This document shows, piece by piece, positions 1-10,636 of a stretch of 32,773 nt of DNA. The DNA comes from Pseudomonadota bacterium. Its GTDB lineage: Bacteria; Pseudomonadota; Gammaproteobacteria; Burkholderiales; Burkholderiaceae_C. The position numbers and the translations under genes are program-made. The notes below the pieces were generated by a model. It ran no database searches. It was not told where the DNA came from and saw nothing but the letters and a program-made list of their open reading frames with translations. Where the stretch lies: contig JAFEEH010000247.1 of the NCBI GenBank assembly GCA_018241185.1, forward strand, positions 1 to 32,773, given 5' to 3'. Position 1 is the first letter of the stretch, and every line of letters begins with the position of its first letter.

Positions 1-1
1 C

Positions 2-2287
2 AAAGACACCGCCTCGGTCTTCTATGCCCTCAACACGCCGCAGGGACGCGATCCCGGCTATTGCATGGGCCGCTCCAACGATTCGGAGTGCATCAACCTA
101 GGCCTGACCTCCAGCCGCGTCTTCACACCGAGCGCGACCAGTAGCTCCGGCACCTTCCTCAAGGACCCGTTGTGGTACGCGGCCAAGTACGGCATGCCCG
201 GCCGCGATCCCGCGACAGTGAAGGGTGATCCCGACAACTACTTCCTGGTCACGAACGCCACCACCCTGAAGGCCCAGATGACCAAAGCCTTCAACGACAT
301 CGTGCAGAACACGAACTCGGTGACGGCCGTGTCGGTGGATGTGCCCGAGGGAACGATTGCTGCTGGTGCGGATCTGTATCGCACCCGGTTCGAGGCAGAA
401 GGTTGGGTGGGCGACGTCATCCGCGAAAGGCTCACCGAGAGCTCCACAGGCCTGAACTATGTGCGGAAGTGGAGCGCCGCGGAGGTGCTGTCGACCCGCG
501 CCGCTGCTCGCAAGATCCTCTACTCGGGTGCCGGTGTGTCGACGCCGACCCTGCGGGAGTTCACTTACGCCGTCATCAATGCGCAGACGTCCGATGCGGC
601 GTGGAAGACGGCGCTGAACATCAATCCAGCGAACGGTACGGCGGACGGCAAGGCGGAGCAGCGCATTGCGTTCCTGCGCGGCGAGAACGATACGCTGCGG
701 GTTCGCAAGAAGCTGACCAGCGGCAAGTCCAACATCCTGGGCGACATCGTCAACTCCTCGCCCGTGCGCGTGAACGGCGCGCTCTACCGTGCCAGTGCAG
801 CCGACAAGCTCGAAGGCACCGGCAGCAACTACAGCACCTTCGCTACCGGACAGGCAGCCAAGCCGGAGATGATCTACGTGGGCGCGAACGACGGCATGTT
901 GCATGCGTTCCGCGCCGAGAACGGCGTGGAAGAGTTTGCCTTCGTTCCCACGGCGGTGCGCGGCAACCTCAACTTGCTGACCGCGTCCAACTACGGGGTC
1001 AAGGACGGCATCGAGCATCGCTACTACGTTGATGGCACGCCGACCGTGGCCGATGTGTACTTCGGCAACGCATGGCACAAGGTGTTGGTGGGTAGCCTCG
1101 GCGCCGGCGGCAAGGCGGTGTTCGCGATGGACATCACCGATCCCACCGATCCGAAGCTGCTATGGGAGTTCGGTTCCGGCCAGGACAACAACATGGGCAA
1201 CTCCATGGCCCAGCCGACCATTGCGCGCATGAACGATCCGAGCACTGGCAAAGGCAAATGGGTGGCGCTGGTGCCCAATGGATACCAAGGCGGCAACAGC
1301 CTGGCAGGCACGGGGGGGGCAAGCCTGTTCGTTCTGGACATTTCCAACGGGAGCGTGCTGCGTCGCATAGACGTCGACGCAGGTGCAACGACCGCGGAGC
1401 TCGGCACACTAGGCAATGGCCTGTCACGCATCTCGGCGGTTGACGGCAACGGTGACGGCAAGGCAGACCTCGCCTACGCGGGTGACCTCATGGGGAATCT
1501 GTGGCGTTTCGACATGCGCAGTGGTGACATCACCGCATGGACCGTGCAGAAGCTCTACACGGCCAAGGATGCGAATGGCGCCCGACAGCCGATCACAGCG
1601 GCGCCTTACGTCACCAGCCATCCCTTAGGCAAGGGCGATCTCATCATGTTCGGGACCGGCCGCCTGCTGACTGCGACGGACAAGAGCAGCGCGCAGAAGC
1701 AGTCGATCTATGGCATCTGGGATCGCTATACGGAATTCAGCGCAGCGGCGCCCTCGCCGCTTCCAACCGGCAACAAGGCGCGCGCCAACCTGACAGCGCA
1801 AACTTTCACGGAACTCGTCGCGGACTCCGGAAGCTATGGGATCTCCAAGAACACGGTGCAGTGGTACAAGACTTCGGCCACCGGCACGGCGGATACGGAC
1901 GTCGAAAAATGGGGATGGTATGTCGATCTGCCACGTAACGGCGAGAAGATGACTTACGACATGACGCTGTATGGCAAGGGCCTGTTCCTTTCGACCATAC
2001 GTACGTCGGAAGACCCGTGCTCGGCCGGGCTCAGCGGCACGCTCTACGCGATCGACCCCAACACCGGCGGGCAGACCAACTACGTGGTCTTCGACATGAA
2101 CGGCGACGGCATCTTCAACGCGTCGGATGCGGTTGGCGGTGCCATGGTCAGTGGCACGCAGACCGGAGCCGGTAAGCAGACCATCCGCGCGGCACGGGTG
2201 TTCGATCCAAACGCGAATGCAGAGAAGCGCGTCAATTCAGGCATCGAATTCGGGCGGCAGAGTTGGCGTCGACAGCCTCCGAATTGA
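2..2287 (+). CDS. pilY1: PilY1-type pilus tip/biogenesis protein, C-terminal part (5' end outside window)
   Basis: The frame is already open at base 2, so only the last 761 residues are present. It matches the C-terminal beta-propeller region of PilY1, the large calcium-dependent protein that controls extension and retraction of type IV pili and takes part in adhesion and surface sensing. Visible marks are the blade-like stretch [19 protein letters not shown] and two calcium-binding loops, [15 protein letters not shown] near base 1440 and [12 protein letters not shown] near 2095, both with Asp/Asn at alternating positions. The N-terminal von Willebrand-like part expected in the family must lie upstream. 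A PilE-type pilin gene follows after 83 bases on the same strand, the usual order at the end of a minor-pilin operon. Family assignment is firm; exact full length is unknown. Confidence 0.9.
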   Translation, partial: KDTASVFYALNTPQGRDPGYCMGRSNDSECINLGLTSSRVFTPSATSSSGTFLKDPLWYAAKYGMPGRDPATVKGDPDNYFLVTNATTLKAQMTKAFNDIVQNTNSVTAVSVDVPEGTIAAGADLYRTRFEAEGWVGDVIRERLTESSTGLNYVRKWSAAEVLSTRAAARKILYSGAGVSTPTLREFTYAVINAQTSDAAWKTALNINPANGTADGKAEQRIAFLRGENDTLRVRKKLTSGKSNILGDIVNSSPVRVNGALYRASAADKLEGTGSNYSTFATGQAAKPEMIYVGANDGMLHAFRAENGVEEFAFVPTAVRGNLNLLTASNYGVKDGIEHRYYVDGTPTVADVYFGNAWHKVLVGSLGAGGKAVFAMDITDPTDPKLLWEFGSGQDNNMGNSMAQPTIARMNDPSTGKGKWVALVPNGYQGGNSLAGTGGASLFVLDISNGSVLRRIDVDAGATTAELGTLGNGLSRISAVDGNGDGKADLAYAGDLMGNLWRFDMRSGDITAWTVQKLYTAKDANGARQPITAAPYVTSHPLGKGDLIMFGTGRLLTATDKSSAQKQSIYGIWDRYTEFSAAAPSPLPTGNKARANLTAQTFTELVADSGSYGISKNTVQWYKTSATGTADTDVEKWGWYVDLPRNGEKMTYDMTLYGKGLFLSTIRTSEDPCSAGLSGTLYAIDPNTGGQTNYVVFDMNGDGIFNASDAVGGAMVSGTQTGAGKQTIRAARVFDPNANAEKRVNSGIEFGRQSWRRQPPN

Positions 2288-2370
2288 GGCGGCAAATGTT
2301 CACATCGTGCAGAAACGCCCCCGCAAGCGGCAATGATCGCTTGCACCGCCTGATCCGGAAGGGATTTTCC

Positions 2371-2793
2371 ATGCGCCCCACTGTCAAAGGCTTCACGCTC
2401 ATCGAACTAATGATCGTGGTTGCCGTCATCGCTATCCTTGCTGCCATTGCCTACCCGTCGTACCAAGAATATGTGTTGCGTTCGCGACGAGTGGAAGGTC
2501 AAGCACTCCTCAATGATGCGGCTGCGCGTATGGAGCGTTGGCGCGCGCAGAACGGGGAGTACCTGAAGACCGCTGAGGACATCAAGAAACTGAAGCTGCC
2601 TAGCGAGAACAAATCGGAAAACGGGTACTACACGCTCAGTCACGTAAGCGACGGCAGCAGCTACACGCTCACGGCCACAAGAGCTCTAGCCCAGCAAGCC
2701 GATAAGAAGTGCGGCGACTTCACCTTGGATTCCACAGGCAAGAAAGACTTGGCCTCGGGCACGCCAGGAACAGTGGCGCAGTGCTGGAAGTAG
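2371..2793 (+). CDS. pilE: Type IV pilin PilE-like (prepilin)
   Basis: This is a 140-residue type IV prepilin. The leader MRPTVKG is followed by [20 protein letters not shown], so prepilin peptidase should cut between Gly7 and Phe8 and methylate the new N-terminal Phe. The Glu at mature position 5, needed for assembly, is present. The hydrophobic helix is followed by a globular part with a Cys pair near the C-terminus (KKCGDF and AQCWK), the usual disulphide-bounded D region. The ATG at 2371 is chosen over one at 2263 because it gives a normal seven-residue leader and has GGAAGGGA a few bases upstream. It closes the pilus block with pilY1; in this family such PilE-like proteins are either major or minor pilins, which cannot be told apart here. 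Confidence 0.92.
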   Translation: MRPTVKGFTLIELMIVVAVIAILAAIAYPSYQEYVLRSRRVEGQALLNDAAARMERWRAQNGEYLKTAEDIKKLKLPSENKSENGYYTLSHVSDGSSYTLTATRALAQQADKKCGDFTLDSTGKKDLASGTPGTVAQCWK

Positions 2794-2810
2794 ACGCTAG
2801 CCTGGCGTCT
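2792..2810 (+). terminator. Possible terminator hairpin after pilE
   Basis: AGACGC and GCGTCT flank a 7-base loop, and the stem begins inside the pilE stop codon. There is no clear T-run behind it, so termination is only suggested. The pilE and phosphodiesterase genes converge here with 106 bases between them. Confidence 0.35.
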
Positions 2811-2899
2811 CTCCGCCTGTTCGGCGAGGAGATATTGCGCTCGGCGCTATCGTCCAGCGGCGACTCGATCGGGCTTAGATCACCGAGCGACTCTGCCCG

Positions 2900-3715
2900 T
2901 CAGATATAAAGCACACCAGACATCCGCAGCCACCGGATGTCCTGGCTCCGCACGAGCCGCGACAGCGCGCTGTCCGAATCCGCGGCCAGAACGCCGATCT
3001 CGGCCATGATCTCCTCGGTCTCCGCCGGCTTGGTGTGGGTGATGTAGATCGGATAGTTGCGCCCGGCGGCGATCTGGCCGAGCTCCGCCGCGAGCGAGTC
3101 CGGTGCCAGGTGCAGGCTGCGCGCGGCCAATGCCAGCTCGCGGTTGCTGAAGGCCGTCTCGATGACCAGGGCGGCCACTTCCAGAGCGTTGACGCGGTCC
3201 CAGAAGGGCTTGTTGCGCTCGGTGTCGCCGCTGAAGACCCAGTGCGGGCCCCCGCTCGCCGACCGGATCGCAAAGCCGCAGGCCGGCACCGTATGGACGG
3301 CTGGCAGGACTTCGACGACCTTGGACGTGCGCGTGCCGATGCGCAGCGTCTCGCCCACGGCAAAGTCGTGAAAGCTGACGAAGGGCGCATCCTGGCTGGG
3401 AATGTTTGCGAAATCGGGCCAGATGACGTTGTTGAACACATGCGCCCTGAGCGCCTCGATGGTGGCGCGCAGCGCGTGCACCCGCAGCGGCGCGCTGCGC
3501 CGGCTCGCCACCGCATCGATCATGAGGGGCAGCGCGGCGACGTGGTCGAGATGCGAATGGGTGAGAACGACATCGTCGATGCCGGCCATCTCTTCCAGCG
3601 TCAGGTCGCCGACGCCCGTCCCGGCGTCGACCAGCAGGTCGTCGTCGACCAGGAAAGACGTGGTGCGGCAGTCCCTGGCGATCGCGCCCGAACAACCCAG
3701 CACACGCACCTGCAT
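2900..3715 (-). CDS. Class II-like 3',5'-cyclic-nucleotide phosphodiesterase (metallo-beta-lactamase fold)
   Basis: This 271-residue metallo-hydrolase has the metal motif THSHLDH near residue 60, a later SGDTE and a C-terminal ITHTKP. VFNNVIWPDF and IETAFSN resemble the marks of the class II cAMP phosphodiesterase family (yeast PDE1 type) and separate it from general beta-lactamase-fold proteins. The expected reaction is hydrolysis of cAMP or cGMP to the 5' nucleotide in the cytoplasm. The ATG at 3715 is preferred over a TTG at 3739 because GGAAGGA lies eight bases before it. It starts 24 bases after the cyclase stop, so the enzymes that make and destroy cyclic nucleotide are probably co-transcribed. 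Substrate choice is inferred from family and neighbour. Confidence 0.82.
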   Translation of the reverse strand: MQVRVLGCSGAIARDCRTTSFLVDDDLLVDAGTGVGDLTLEEMAGIDDVVLTHSHLDHVAALPLMIDAVASRRSAPLRVHALRATIEALRAHVFNNVIWPDFANIPSQDAPFVSFHDFAVGETLRIGTRTSKVVEVLPAVHTVPACGFAIRSASGGPHWVFSGDTERNKPFWDRVNALEVAALVIETAFSNRELALAARSLHLAPDSLAAELGQIAAGRNYPIYITHTKPAETEEIMAEIGVLAADSDSALSRLVRSQDIRWLRMSGVLYI

Positions 3716-3739
3716 CGGATCAGTCCTTCCAGAAAGCAA

Positions 3740-6025
3740 TCACTTGCGCTCGAATTGAATGGCGCCATCCCAATCGGTGTCGGGAGGCTGCATGCGGATG
3801 GAGGCTAAGCGCTGGGCGTAAACCCGGTAAAGGACTTTTTTCTCGTGGCGGGACTGCAAGGCCGCGAGAAGCTGTTCCGTGGCGTGCCAATGGCGGGCGC
3901 GGTAGGCCTCGAGCACCTCGTGCCATTGTGATAGCTCTTCCAGCTGTTCCGGGCTGGCGTTTGTACGCAAACCACAGGGGGTGAAGATGGTGACCTCCTG
4001 CAGCTTGCCCTTGACGCGGACGCGGTCCACTTCTTGCCAGAGGCAGGTATCGCACTGCCGGCGTGTCGCTTCACTCGCCACGATGCCGATGCCGTAGTGT
4101 TCACCCAGGCCTTCGAGCCGCGCGGCCAGGTTGACGGCGTCGCCGATGACGGTGTAGCTGCGCCGGTGCGCGGAGCCCATGTCGCCCACGCTCATGGTGC
4201 CGGTGTTCAAGCCGATGCCGACACTGAGGGCCGGCAGGCCGCGGAGGCGATGGGCGGCATTGATTTCATCCACTGCGGCGCTCATCTCCAGCGCGGCCTG
4301 GACGGCAAGGCGCGCGTGCTCGGGCGTGTCCACCGGCGCGCCCCAGAAGGCCATGACGCAATCGCCCATGTATTTGTCGACCGTCCCGCGGTGCTTGCTG
4401 ATGATGTCGGTGAGGCGGCTGAATACCTCGTTGAGGAAGGTCTGCAGGTCCGCGGGTGCCATCTGCTCCGACAGTCGGGTGAAGCCGCGCATGTCGCAGA
4501 ACATCACGGTCAGTTCCTTGCTTTCCGCCCGCATGGTGTAGCGGTTCGGGTCTCGGACCATCTCGCTGACCAGTTGCGGCGGCACGTAGGTACCGAAGAG
4601 CCGGGCGAGTCCACGCCGCGTGCGCGCCTCGATGAAATAGCCCCAACCCATGTTGAGCGCGAAGGCTGCCACGGCCATCAGCACGCATGCGGCCTGTGGC
4701 ATCACCAAGCCGGCGCGCTGGAAAAGCAGGTGATTGATGCCCAGTGGCGCCAGCACGCAAGCCAGCGCCAGCAGTGCGGCGCGCACCGGACCGAGCAGCG
4801 TCAGGCCGACCGCCAGCACGGTGCCGAGCAGCAGGATCATGGTGAAGTCGTAGCCTGCGGCGTAGTCCGGCACGGCCAGAAAGCGCCGGTCGAGGAGGCT
4901 CGAGATCACGCTCGCGTGGACTTCAACGCCCGGATAGAGGGCGCTCACGGGGGTGGCGCGCAGGTCCTGCAGGCCGGGTGCACTTGCGCCGACGAGCACG
5001 ATCTTCCCGGCCAGTTCGCCGGCAGCCAGTCGGCCGTGCAGCACGTTGACCGCCGAGATGTAGCGAAACGATCCGCCCTGCGCTCCGCCTGGCCCGCGAA
5101 AGGGCACGAGCGCGCTGCCCTGCTGGTCGACCGGCACCGCCAGCGGGCCTTCGGGTCGGCCCATCACCAGGGCCTCCAACATGGGCCCTGCGCCGCCCGT
5201 GGCGGTCGTCAGTCGTGGATAGGGTGAGGAGGCACCTGCCGCCCGGCGGTAGACAGCCAGGCCCAGGGACTCGTAGTAGCCCGCCGAAGCTGAGATGCCC
5301 CCCTCGCCCGGCTCGTAGCGGGCGATGAGCGGCGCCGCCCGCACCACGCCATCGGTATGCGGGTCGATGAGCACATTGAGAAATCCCGCCGGCGCCACGG
5401 CGGCCAGTGCGGGAATGCTGGCACCGTAGCTGTTCCACGCGGTGGCGTAGCGGCGCGTGCCAGGAAAGGCGTCGAGCGGAAGCACGGGGGGTGGCAACCC
5501 ACCTTTGACACGCGGCTGGGGGCTTTGCGTGAAGTAGAAGCCGAGCACAACATTCCGCCCCGCCAAGGAGCGGGCGAACGCCGCGTCATGGTCCAGCGTC
5601 ATGGCGAGTCGTCCGATCGCTGCCTCGACCGCCGGGTCCGTTCGCGGGCGCTCGGCCAGCAGCGCCTGCAGCGCTTCCTTGCCCGAACTGCGGTCGGCTT
5701 CGGCGAACATCACGTCGAAGCCCAGGACCGCCGCCTGCTGCCGACCCACAAGTTCGCTCGTCAGCCGTGCCAGCCAATCCCGGCTCCAGGGCCACTGACC
5801 GACCTCCTGCAGGCTGGCGTCGTCGATGTCGACGATGACGATGCGAGGATCCAGGGTGCCCGGCATCGTGGCGCGCAACCGGGCGTCGTAGATGAGAGCG
5901 TCGAAACGGTCGAGGAAGGGCAGACGAGCAATGCCCGCCGAATGCACCAGCGCCAGAAGCACGGGCAGCAGCGTGATGGCGACACGCGGCCAGTGCCTGC
6001 GCAGCGACCGTATCAGCCGCTGCAC
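3740..6025 (-). CDS. CHASE2-domain class III adenylate/guanylate cyclase
   Basis: This is a 761-residue membrane cyclase. One membrane segment (about residues 15-34) leads into a periplasmic CHASE2 sensor domain with the typical IVIVDIDDASLQEVGQWPWSR start. Three hydrophobic helices follow (about 386-460), then a cytoplasmic class III catalytic domain (about 495-670). Both metal-binding Asp residues are visible (FCDMRGFT and KYMGDCVMAFW), as is the transition-state Asn/Arg pair in VNLAARLE. Lys in DKYMGD suggests ATP rather than GTP as substrate, making cAMP. The start codon is GTG, 15 bases after the FHA stop, with only a weak ribosome site, so it is probably translated by coupling. The domain order is ordinary for Burkholderiales; the sensed signal is unknown. 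Confidence 0.9.
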   Translation of the reverse strand: MQRLIRSLRRHWPRVAITLLPVLLALVHSAGIARLPFLDRFDALIYDARLRATMPGTLDPRIVIVDIDDASLQEVGQWPWSRDWLARLTSELVGRQQAAVLGFDVMFAEADRSSGKEALQALLAERPRTDPAVEAAIGRLAMTLDHDAAFARSLAGRNVVLGFYFTQSPQPRVKGGLPPPVLPLDAFPGTRRYATAWNSYGASIPALAAVAPAGFLNVLIDPHTDGVVRAAPLIARYEPGEGGISASAGYYESLGLAVYRRAAGASSPYPRLTTATGGAGPMLEALVMGRPEGPLAVPVDQQGSALVPFRGPGGAQGGSFRYISAVNVLHGRLAAGELAGKIVLVGASAPGLQDLRATPVSALYPGVEVHASVISSLLDRRFLAVPDYAAGYDFTMILLLGTVLAVGLTLLGPVRAALLALACVLAPLGINHLLFQRAGLVMPQAACVLMAVAAFALNMGWGYFIEARTRRGLARLFGTYVPPQLVSEMVRDPNRYTMRAESKELTVMFCDMRGFTRLSEQMAPADLQTFLNEVFSRLTDIISKHRGTVDKYMGDCVMAFWGAPVDTPEHARLAVQAALEMSAAVDEINAAHRLRGLPALSVGIGLNTGTMSVGDMGSAHRRSYTVIGDAVNLAARLEGLGEHYGIGIVASEATRRQCDTCLWQEVDRVRVKGKLQEVTIFTPCGLRTNASPEQLEELSQWHEVLEAYRARHWHATEQLLAALQSRHEKKVLYRVYAQRLASIRMQPPDTDWDGAIQFERK

Positions 6026-6040
6026 TGCGGCGCGGGCCGG

Positions 6041-6697
6041 TCAGCCGTTGACGAACTGCATGCGCGTGCCACCGAGTTCGAGCACGTCGCCATCCTGCAG
6101 TGCGACCGCCTCCGCGCCGAGGGGCTCGCCGTTGAGTGTGGTGCCCCCATCGATCGGCGCGACCACATAGCCTTGCAGACGGCGAGTGACGGCCGCCACG
6201 GCCACACCGGGTTTGCCGATGGTGGTGACCACTTTCTGCAGCGAGACTTCGCGACCAGCACCACTGCCGCTGAGGACGCGAATGACCGCCGATGCGCTGC
6301 CGCCCAACGGGACAGGCGCGGTAACGCCGGCGGACAAGGGCACTGGGGCGGATGCGGGGGCGAGTCCTGCAGCCGCGGGCCGGGGGGCCGGCATGTCAAT
6401 GGTTGCACCGTTGAGCGCAAGGTAGCGGATCTTGTACTTCCCGACCTCGATGACGTCGTTGTGCTCGAGCGCCTGCTTGCGGATGGCACGCGCGTTGACG
6501 TAGGTGCCGTTGGTGCTGTTGAGGTCTTCAAGGTAGACATCGGAGCCGATCATGTGCAACACGGCATGCTCGCCGCTGACGGCGAGATTGTCGATCACGA
6601 TGTCGTTGTAGGGGCGGCGGCCCAGCGTGGTGCGCTCCTTGGCGAGCGACACCTCCTTGAGGACGACCCCATCAATAGCAACCACCAACTTCGGCAT
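6041..6697 (-). CDS. FHA-domain protein (phospho-threonine reader), second FHA-like half degenerate
   Basis: This 218-residue soluble protein has a complete N-terminal FHA domain: Gly26-Arg27, Ser41 and His44 in SGEHA, and the STNGTYVN loop around residues 61-68. These residues bind phospho-threonine. A Pro/Ala-rich linker (about 98-130) joins a C-terminal half that has the same beta-sandwich rhythm (REVSLQKVVTTIGKPG, then TTLNGEPLG) but lacks the Ser-x-x-His pair, so it probably no longer reads phosphate. The ATG has AGGAGAG upstream. It sits between a PP2C phosphatase and a cyclase, so it may bring phosphorylated partners to the cyclase or be a substrate of the phosphatase. No Ser/Thr kinase is encoded in the window. 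Confidence 0.88.
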   Translation of the reverse strand: MPKLVVAIDGVVLKEVSLAKERTTLGRRPYNDIVIDNLAVSGEHAVLHMIGSDVYLEDLNSTNGTYVNARAIRKQALEHNDVIEVGKYKIRYLALNGATIDMPAPRPAAAGLAPASAPVPLSAGVTAPVPLGGSASAVIRVLSGSGAGREVSLQKVVTTIGKPGVAVAAVTRRLQGYVVAPIDGGTTLNGEPLGAEAVALQDGDVLELGGTRMQFVNG

Positions 6698-6727
6698 GGC
6701 CGACTCTCCTGAACGCGATATATGTTG

Positions 6728-7561
6728 TCAGCAGGCCCCTGCGGAACTGTCTTCCCGGGAGGAAGCGGAGGCCGATCCAGCCAACGCGAGCACCACCGAG
6801 ATGTTGTCCCGGCCACCATTCTCGTTCGCAGCTGCAACCAAAAGTGTTGCTTTTTCTGGAAGACTGTTATCTTGTAACAAAAGTGTGAAAATCTGCCCGT
6901 CGCTCACCATCTCGCTCAGCCCGTCGGAACACAACAGGAAAAGGTCGCCGGATTCGGCCATGTGCTCGTTGACCTCGAGTTCCACCTGCCGCTCGATACC
7001 GAGCGCACGTGTGACGAGGTTGCGATGGGGCGACACCGCAGCCTCTTCCGGCGTGATGGCGCCTGCGTCGAGTTGCTCCTGCAGCAGCGAGTGGTCGCGC
7101 GTCAGCAACTCGAACTCCGTGCCTCGCCGCAGACGGTAGCAGCGCGAATCGCCGATGTGCCCGACCAGCACGCGAGGGCCGCCGAAGGCTGCAACCACCA
7201 AGGTCGTGCCCATGCCACGCAACTGCGCGTTGGCAGAGCTGGCCTCGAAGATCGCTCGGTTGGCCTCGTCCGTGCTGCTCTGCATGGCCCGTCGCATGGC
7301 CCGCGACGGTGCGGTGGAGCCCGCATGCGCCAGCCAGCGGCCGAAACTCGCTTGTACGAGCGCGATGGCCATACCGCTCGCCACTTCCCCGCCGTTGTAG
7401 CCGCCCATGCCGTCGGCCAGCACGGCCACGCCCAAGCTGGGGTCGAACGCGATCGCATCCTCGTTGTTGCCCCGCACCCTGCCCGCATCGGTCAGCGCCG
7501 CAAACTCCCAGGACATCGGGGACACCGACGTCGTGACTGAGGCAGGTGCGGCGCTGGGCAT
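6728..7561 (-). CDS. PP2C-type Ser/Thr protein phosphatase (Stp1/PppA-like)
   Basis: This 277-residue phosphatase carries all the PP2C motifs in order: RGNNEDA, LADGMGGYNGGEVAS, GMGTTLVVAAF, VGHIGDSRCYRLRRG, LTRDHSL, LLCSDGLSEMV and GGRDNISVVL. The metal-binding Asp residues in NNEDA, LADG, CSDG and RDN are intact, so it should be active. It removes phosphate from Ser/Thr in the cytoplasm. The start is uncertain: ATG at 7561 is used, TTG at 7576 and ATG at 7516 are alternatives, and none has a good ribosome site. It lies 30 bases upstream of the FHA gene, the classic pairing of eraser and reader of phospho-threonine. Confidence 0.93.
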   Translation of the reverse strand: MPSAAPASVTTSVSPMSWEFAALTDAGRVRGNNEDAIAFDPSLGVAVLADGMGGYNGGEVASGMAIALVQASFGRWLAHAGSTAPSRAMRRAMQSSTDEANRAIFEASSANAQLRGMGTTLVVAAFGGPRVLVGHIGDSRCYRLRRGTEFELLTRDHSLLQEQLDAGAITPEEAAVSPHRNLVTRALGIERQVELEVNEHMAESGDLFLLCSDGLSEMVSDGQIFTLLLQDNSLPEKATLLVAAANENGGRDNISVVLALAGSASASSREDSSAGAC

Positions 7562-7579
7562 GGGGGGGCGTGTCAAGTC

Positions 7580-8263
7580 TCAGGTTGCCGGCGCTGCATG
7601 GCGCCGGCTCAGCCACTTGCCGAGGGCAATGACCACCACGGCGCCCGCCGCAGCGGCCGCATGCAGCAGCCACGGGTTGGCAGCCATCACCCCGCGCAGC
7701 GATACGTCGCTGGCGATGGTTTCCCCACCCACCCAGCCGATCAGTGCAGCGCCCAGCATGACGATGATCGGGAAGCGTTCCATGAGCTTGATCATCAGCG
7801 TGCTCCCGAAGATCACCAGCGGAATGCTGATGGCTAGGCCCAGCACCAGCAGCACCATGCTGCCCTGCGCGGCCGCCGCCACGGCGATCACGTTGTCCAG
7901 GCTCATGACCAAGTCGGCGATAAGGATGGTGCGCACGGCGGCCATCATGCTGCCGTACTCCTTGCCGTCTTCTTCGCCTTCGTCCTCGTCGCCAAGCAAT
8001 TGCACGCCGATCCACAGAAGAAGCAGTCCACCGACGATCTGCAGGTAAGGCAACGCCAGCAGTTTGGCGGCAACCACAGTCAGCACGATACGCAGCACGA
8101 CAGCGGCGCCTGAGCCGAAGAGGATCGCCTTCTTCTGTTGTTCAGGCGGCAGGGAGCGCGCCGCCAGCGCGATCACGACCGCGTTGTCGCCCGAGAGGAT
8201 GATGTTGATCCAGATGATCTTGACCAGACCGATCCAGAAGTCAGCGCTTTGCAGGAATTCCAT
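7580..8263 (-). CDS. TerC family integral membrane protein (YjbE-type)
   Basis: This 227-residue membrane protein is made of about seven hydrophobic helices with the family's acidic pairs in ILSGDNAVVIALA and DLVMSLDNVIAVAAAA. An acidic loop (LGDEDEGEEDG) sits mid-protein. Members of the TerC/YjbE/Alx group export manganese or help load metal onto secreted enzymes; the exact role here is inferred. The ATG at 8263 has GGAG nine bases upstream and is preferred over GTG at 8278. It is the first gene of the five-gene - strand run and lies just beyond the hairpins that follow sucD. I looked for a yybP-ykoY manganese riboswitch, but the 105-base upstream gap is too short and shows none. Confidence 0.88.
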   Translation of the reverse strand: MEFLQSADFWIGLVKIIWINIILSGDNAVVIALAARSLPPEQQKKAILFGSGAAVVLRIVLTVVAAKLLALPYLQIVGGLLLLWIGVQLLGDEDEGEEDGKEYGSMMAAVRTILIADLVMSLDNVIAVAAAAQGSMVLLVLGLAISIPLVIFGSTLMIKLMERFPIIVMLGAALIGWVGGETIASDVSLRGVMAANPWLLHAAAAAGAVVVIALGKWLSRRHAAPAT

Positions 8264-8295
8264 TGATGACGTCTCCACGATGTTATGTGTGGAAA

Positions 8296-8325
8296 GGGCG
8301 CTCGCAACCTGGATTGCGAGCGCCC
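8296..8325 (-). terminator. Probable terminator of the sucCD operon
   Basis: A perfect 12-bp stem (GGGCGCTCGCAA with its complement) encloses a 6-base loop, 44 bases beyond the sucD stop. On the - strand the stem is followed by TTTCC, a short U-run. A smaller hairpin, CTGCC/GGCAG with a 5-base loop, lies at 8352-8366, right after the stop. Together they should end sucCD transcription before terC. Confidence 0.7.
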
Positions 8326-8368
8326 CGTCCTTTATGTGGCGCGAAAGCGATCTGCCGCGACGGCAGGA

Positions 8369-9262
8369 TCAGAGCAGGCCCTTGAGCAGCTTGCCCATTT
8401 CGGAAGGGTTGCGGGTGATGGTGAATCCGCACTCTTCCATGATCGCGAGTTTTGCATCGGCCGTGTCGGCGCCACCGGAGATCAGCGCGCCGGCATGGCC
8501 CATGCGCTTGCCGGGAGGCGCCGTGACGCCGGCGATGAAGCCGACGATCGGCTTCCTCATGTGGTCCTTGCACCAGCGCGCGGCTTCTGCCTCGTCAGGG
8601 CCACCGATCTCGCCGATCATGATCACGGCGTCCGTGTCGGGGTCGTCGTTGAAGGCCTTCATCACGTCGATGTGCTTCAGGCCGTTGATCGGGTCGCCGC
8701 CGATGCCCACGGCGGTGGACTGGCCGATGCCCAGCTCGGTGAGCTGAGCCACGGCTTCATAGGTCAGCGTGCCGGAACGGCTGACCACACCGACGCGGCC
8801 CTTCTTGTGGATATGGCCCGGCATGATGCCGATCTTGATTTCGTCGGGCGTGATCAGGCCAGGGCAGTTGGGGCCCAGCAGCAGCGTCTTCTTGCCGCCC
8901 TTGGCTTCCTTGGCCTTCATCTTGTTGCGCACTTCCAGCATGTCCTTGACCGGGATGCCTTCGGTGATGCAGATGGCCAGGTCCAGGTCGGCCTCGACGG
9001 CCTCCCAGATCGCGGCGGCGGCGCCGGCGGGCGGCACGTAGATCACCGACACGGTGGCGCCGGTCTGCGTAGCGGCTTCCTTAACCGAGGCGTAAATCGG
9101 GATGTTGAAGATCGACTCGCCGGCCTTCTTCGGGTTCACGCCAGCCACAAAGCAGTTCTTGCCGTTCGCGTATTCCTGGCACTTCTCGGTGTGGAACTGT
9201 CCGGTCTTGCCCGTGATGCCCTGGGTGATGACCTTGGTGTCCTTGTTGATGTAGATCGACAT
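8369..9262 (-). CDS. sucD: Succinyl-CoA synthetase, alpha subunit
   Basis: This is a 297-residue alpha subunit of succinyl-CoA ligase, the TCA-cycle enzyme that makes ATP or GTP while splitting succinyl-CoA. The CoA-binding Rossmann start [17 protein letters not shown] is present. So is the phosphorylated histidine, His256, in [17 protein letters not shown]. Length and both motifs are normal. It begins 12 bases after the sucC stop, so alpha and beta are co-translated from one mRNA and assemble in the cytoplasm. Confidence 0.98.
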   Translation of the reverse strand: MSIYINKDTKVITQGITGKTGQFHTEKCQEYANGKNCFVAGVNPKKAGESIFNIPIYASVKEAATQTGATVSVIYVPPAGAAAAIWEAVEADLDLAICITEGIPVKDMLEVRNKMKAKEAKGGKKTLLLGPNCPGLITPDEIKIGIMPGHIHKKGRVGVVSRSGTLTYEAVAQLTELGIGQSTAVGIGGDPINGLKHIDVMKAFNDDPDTDAVIMIGEIGGPDEAEAARWCKDHMRKPIVGFIAGVTAPPGKRMGHAGALISGGADTADAKLAIMEECGFTITRNPSEMGKLLKGLL

Positions 9263-9274
9263 GGCGTGTGTTCC

Positions 9275-10435
<1,161 letters not shown>

Positions 10436-10538
10436 GAGGAGTCTCTCGGAACGGAGTTGGATGGTGCTGTTGTCCGCGGGCCACGGGCGCCGGCTGGCTG
10501 GGCAGGCGGGGGCGGCGGAGCAGCCGTCGACTGTATCA

Positions 10539-10553
10539 TGGTGCGTTGCACCA
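10539..10553. promoter_or_regulatory. Dyad in the sucC/argC divergent region
   Basis: TGGTGC and GCACCA are perfect inverted arms around a 3-base centre, about 100 bases upstream of the sucC start and 84 upstream of argC. It could be an operator or part of a promoter; no binding protein is implied by the sequence alone. Confidence 0.3.
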
Positions 10554-10636
10554 CAGGCGCGGGCCGTTCATGTGGTCAATACGTAGTTTCCGCGTCAACG
10601 GAAGCGCTCCGCAGTTCGAGTCAGAGGAGGCACCTC

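Noticed and set aside
98-1078. - strand frame inside pilY1
   Set aside because: It is antisense to a propeller domain with clear calcium loops and has no recognisable domain.
8264-8368. Manganese riboswitch upstream of terC
   Set aside because: The gap is only 105 bases and is filled by the suc hairpins; no conserved yybP-ykoY core was seen.
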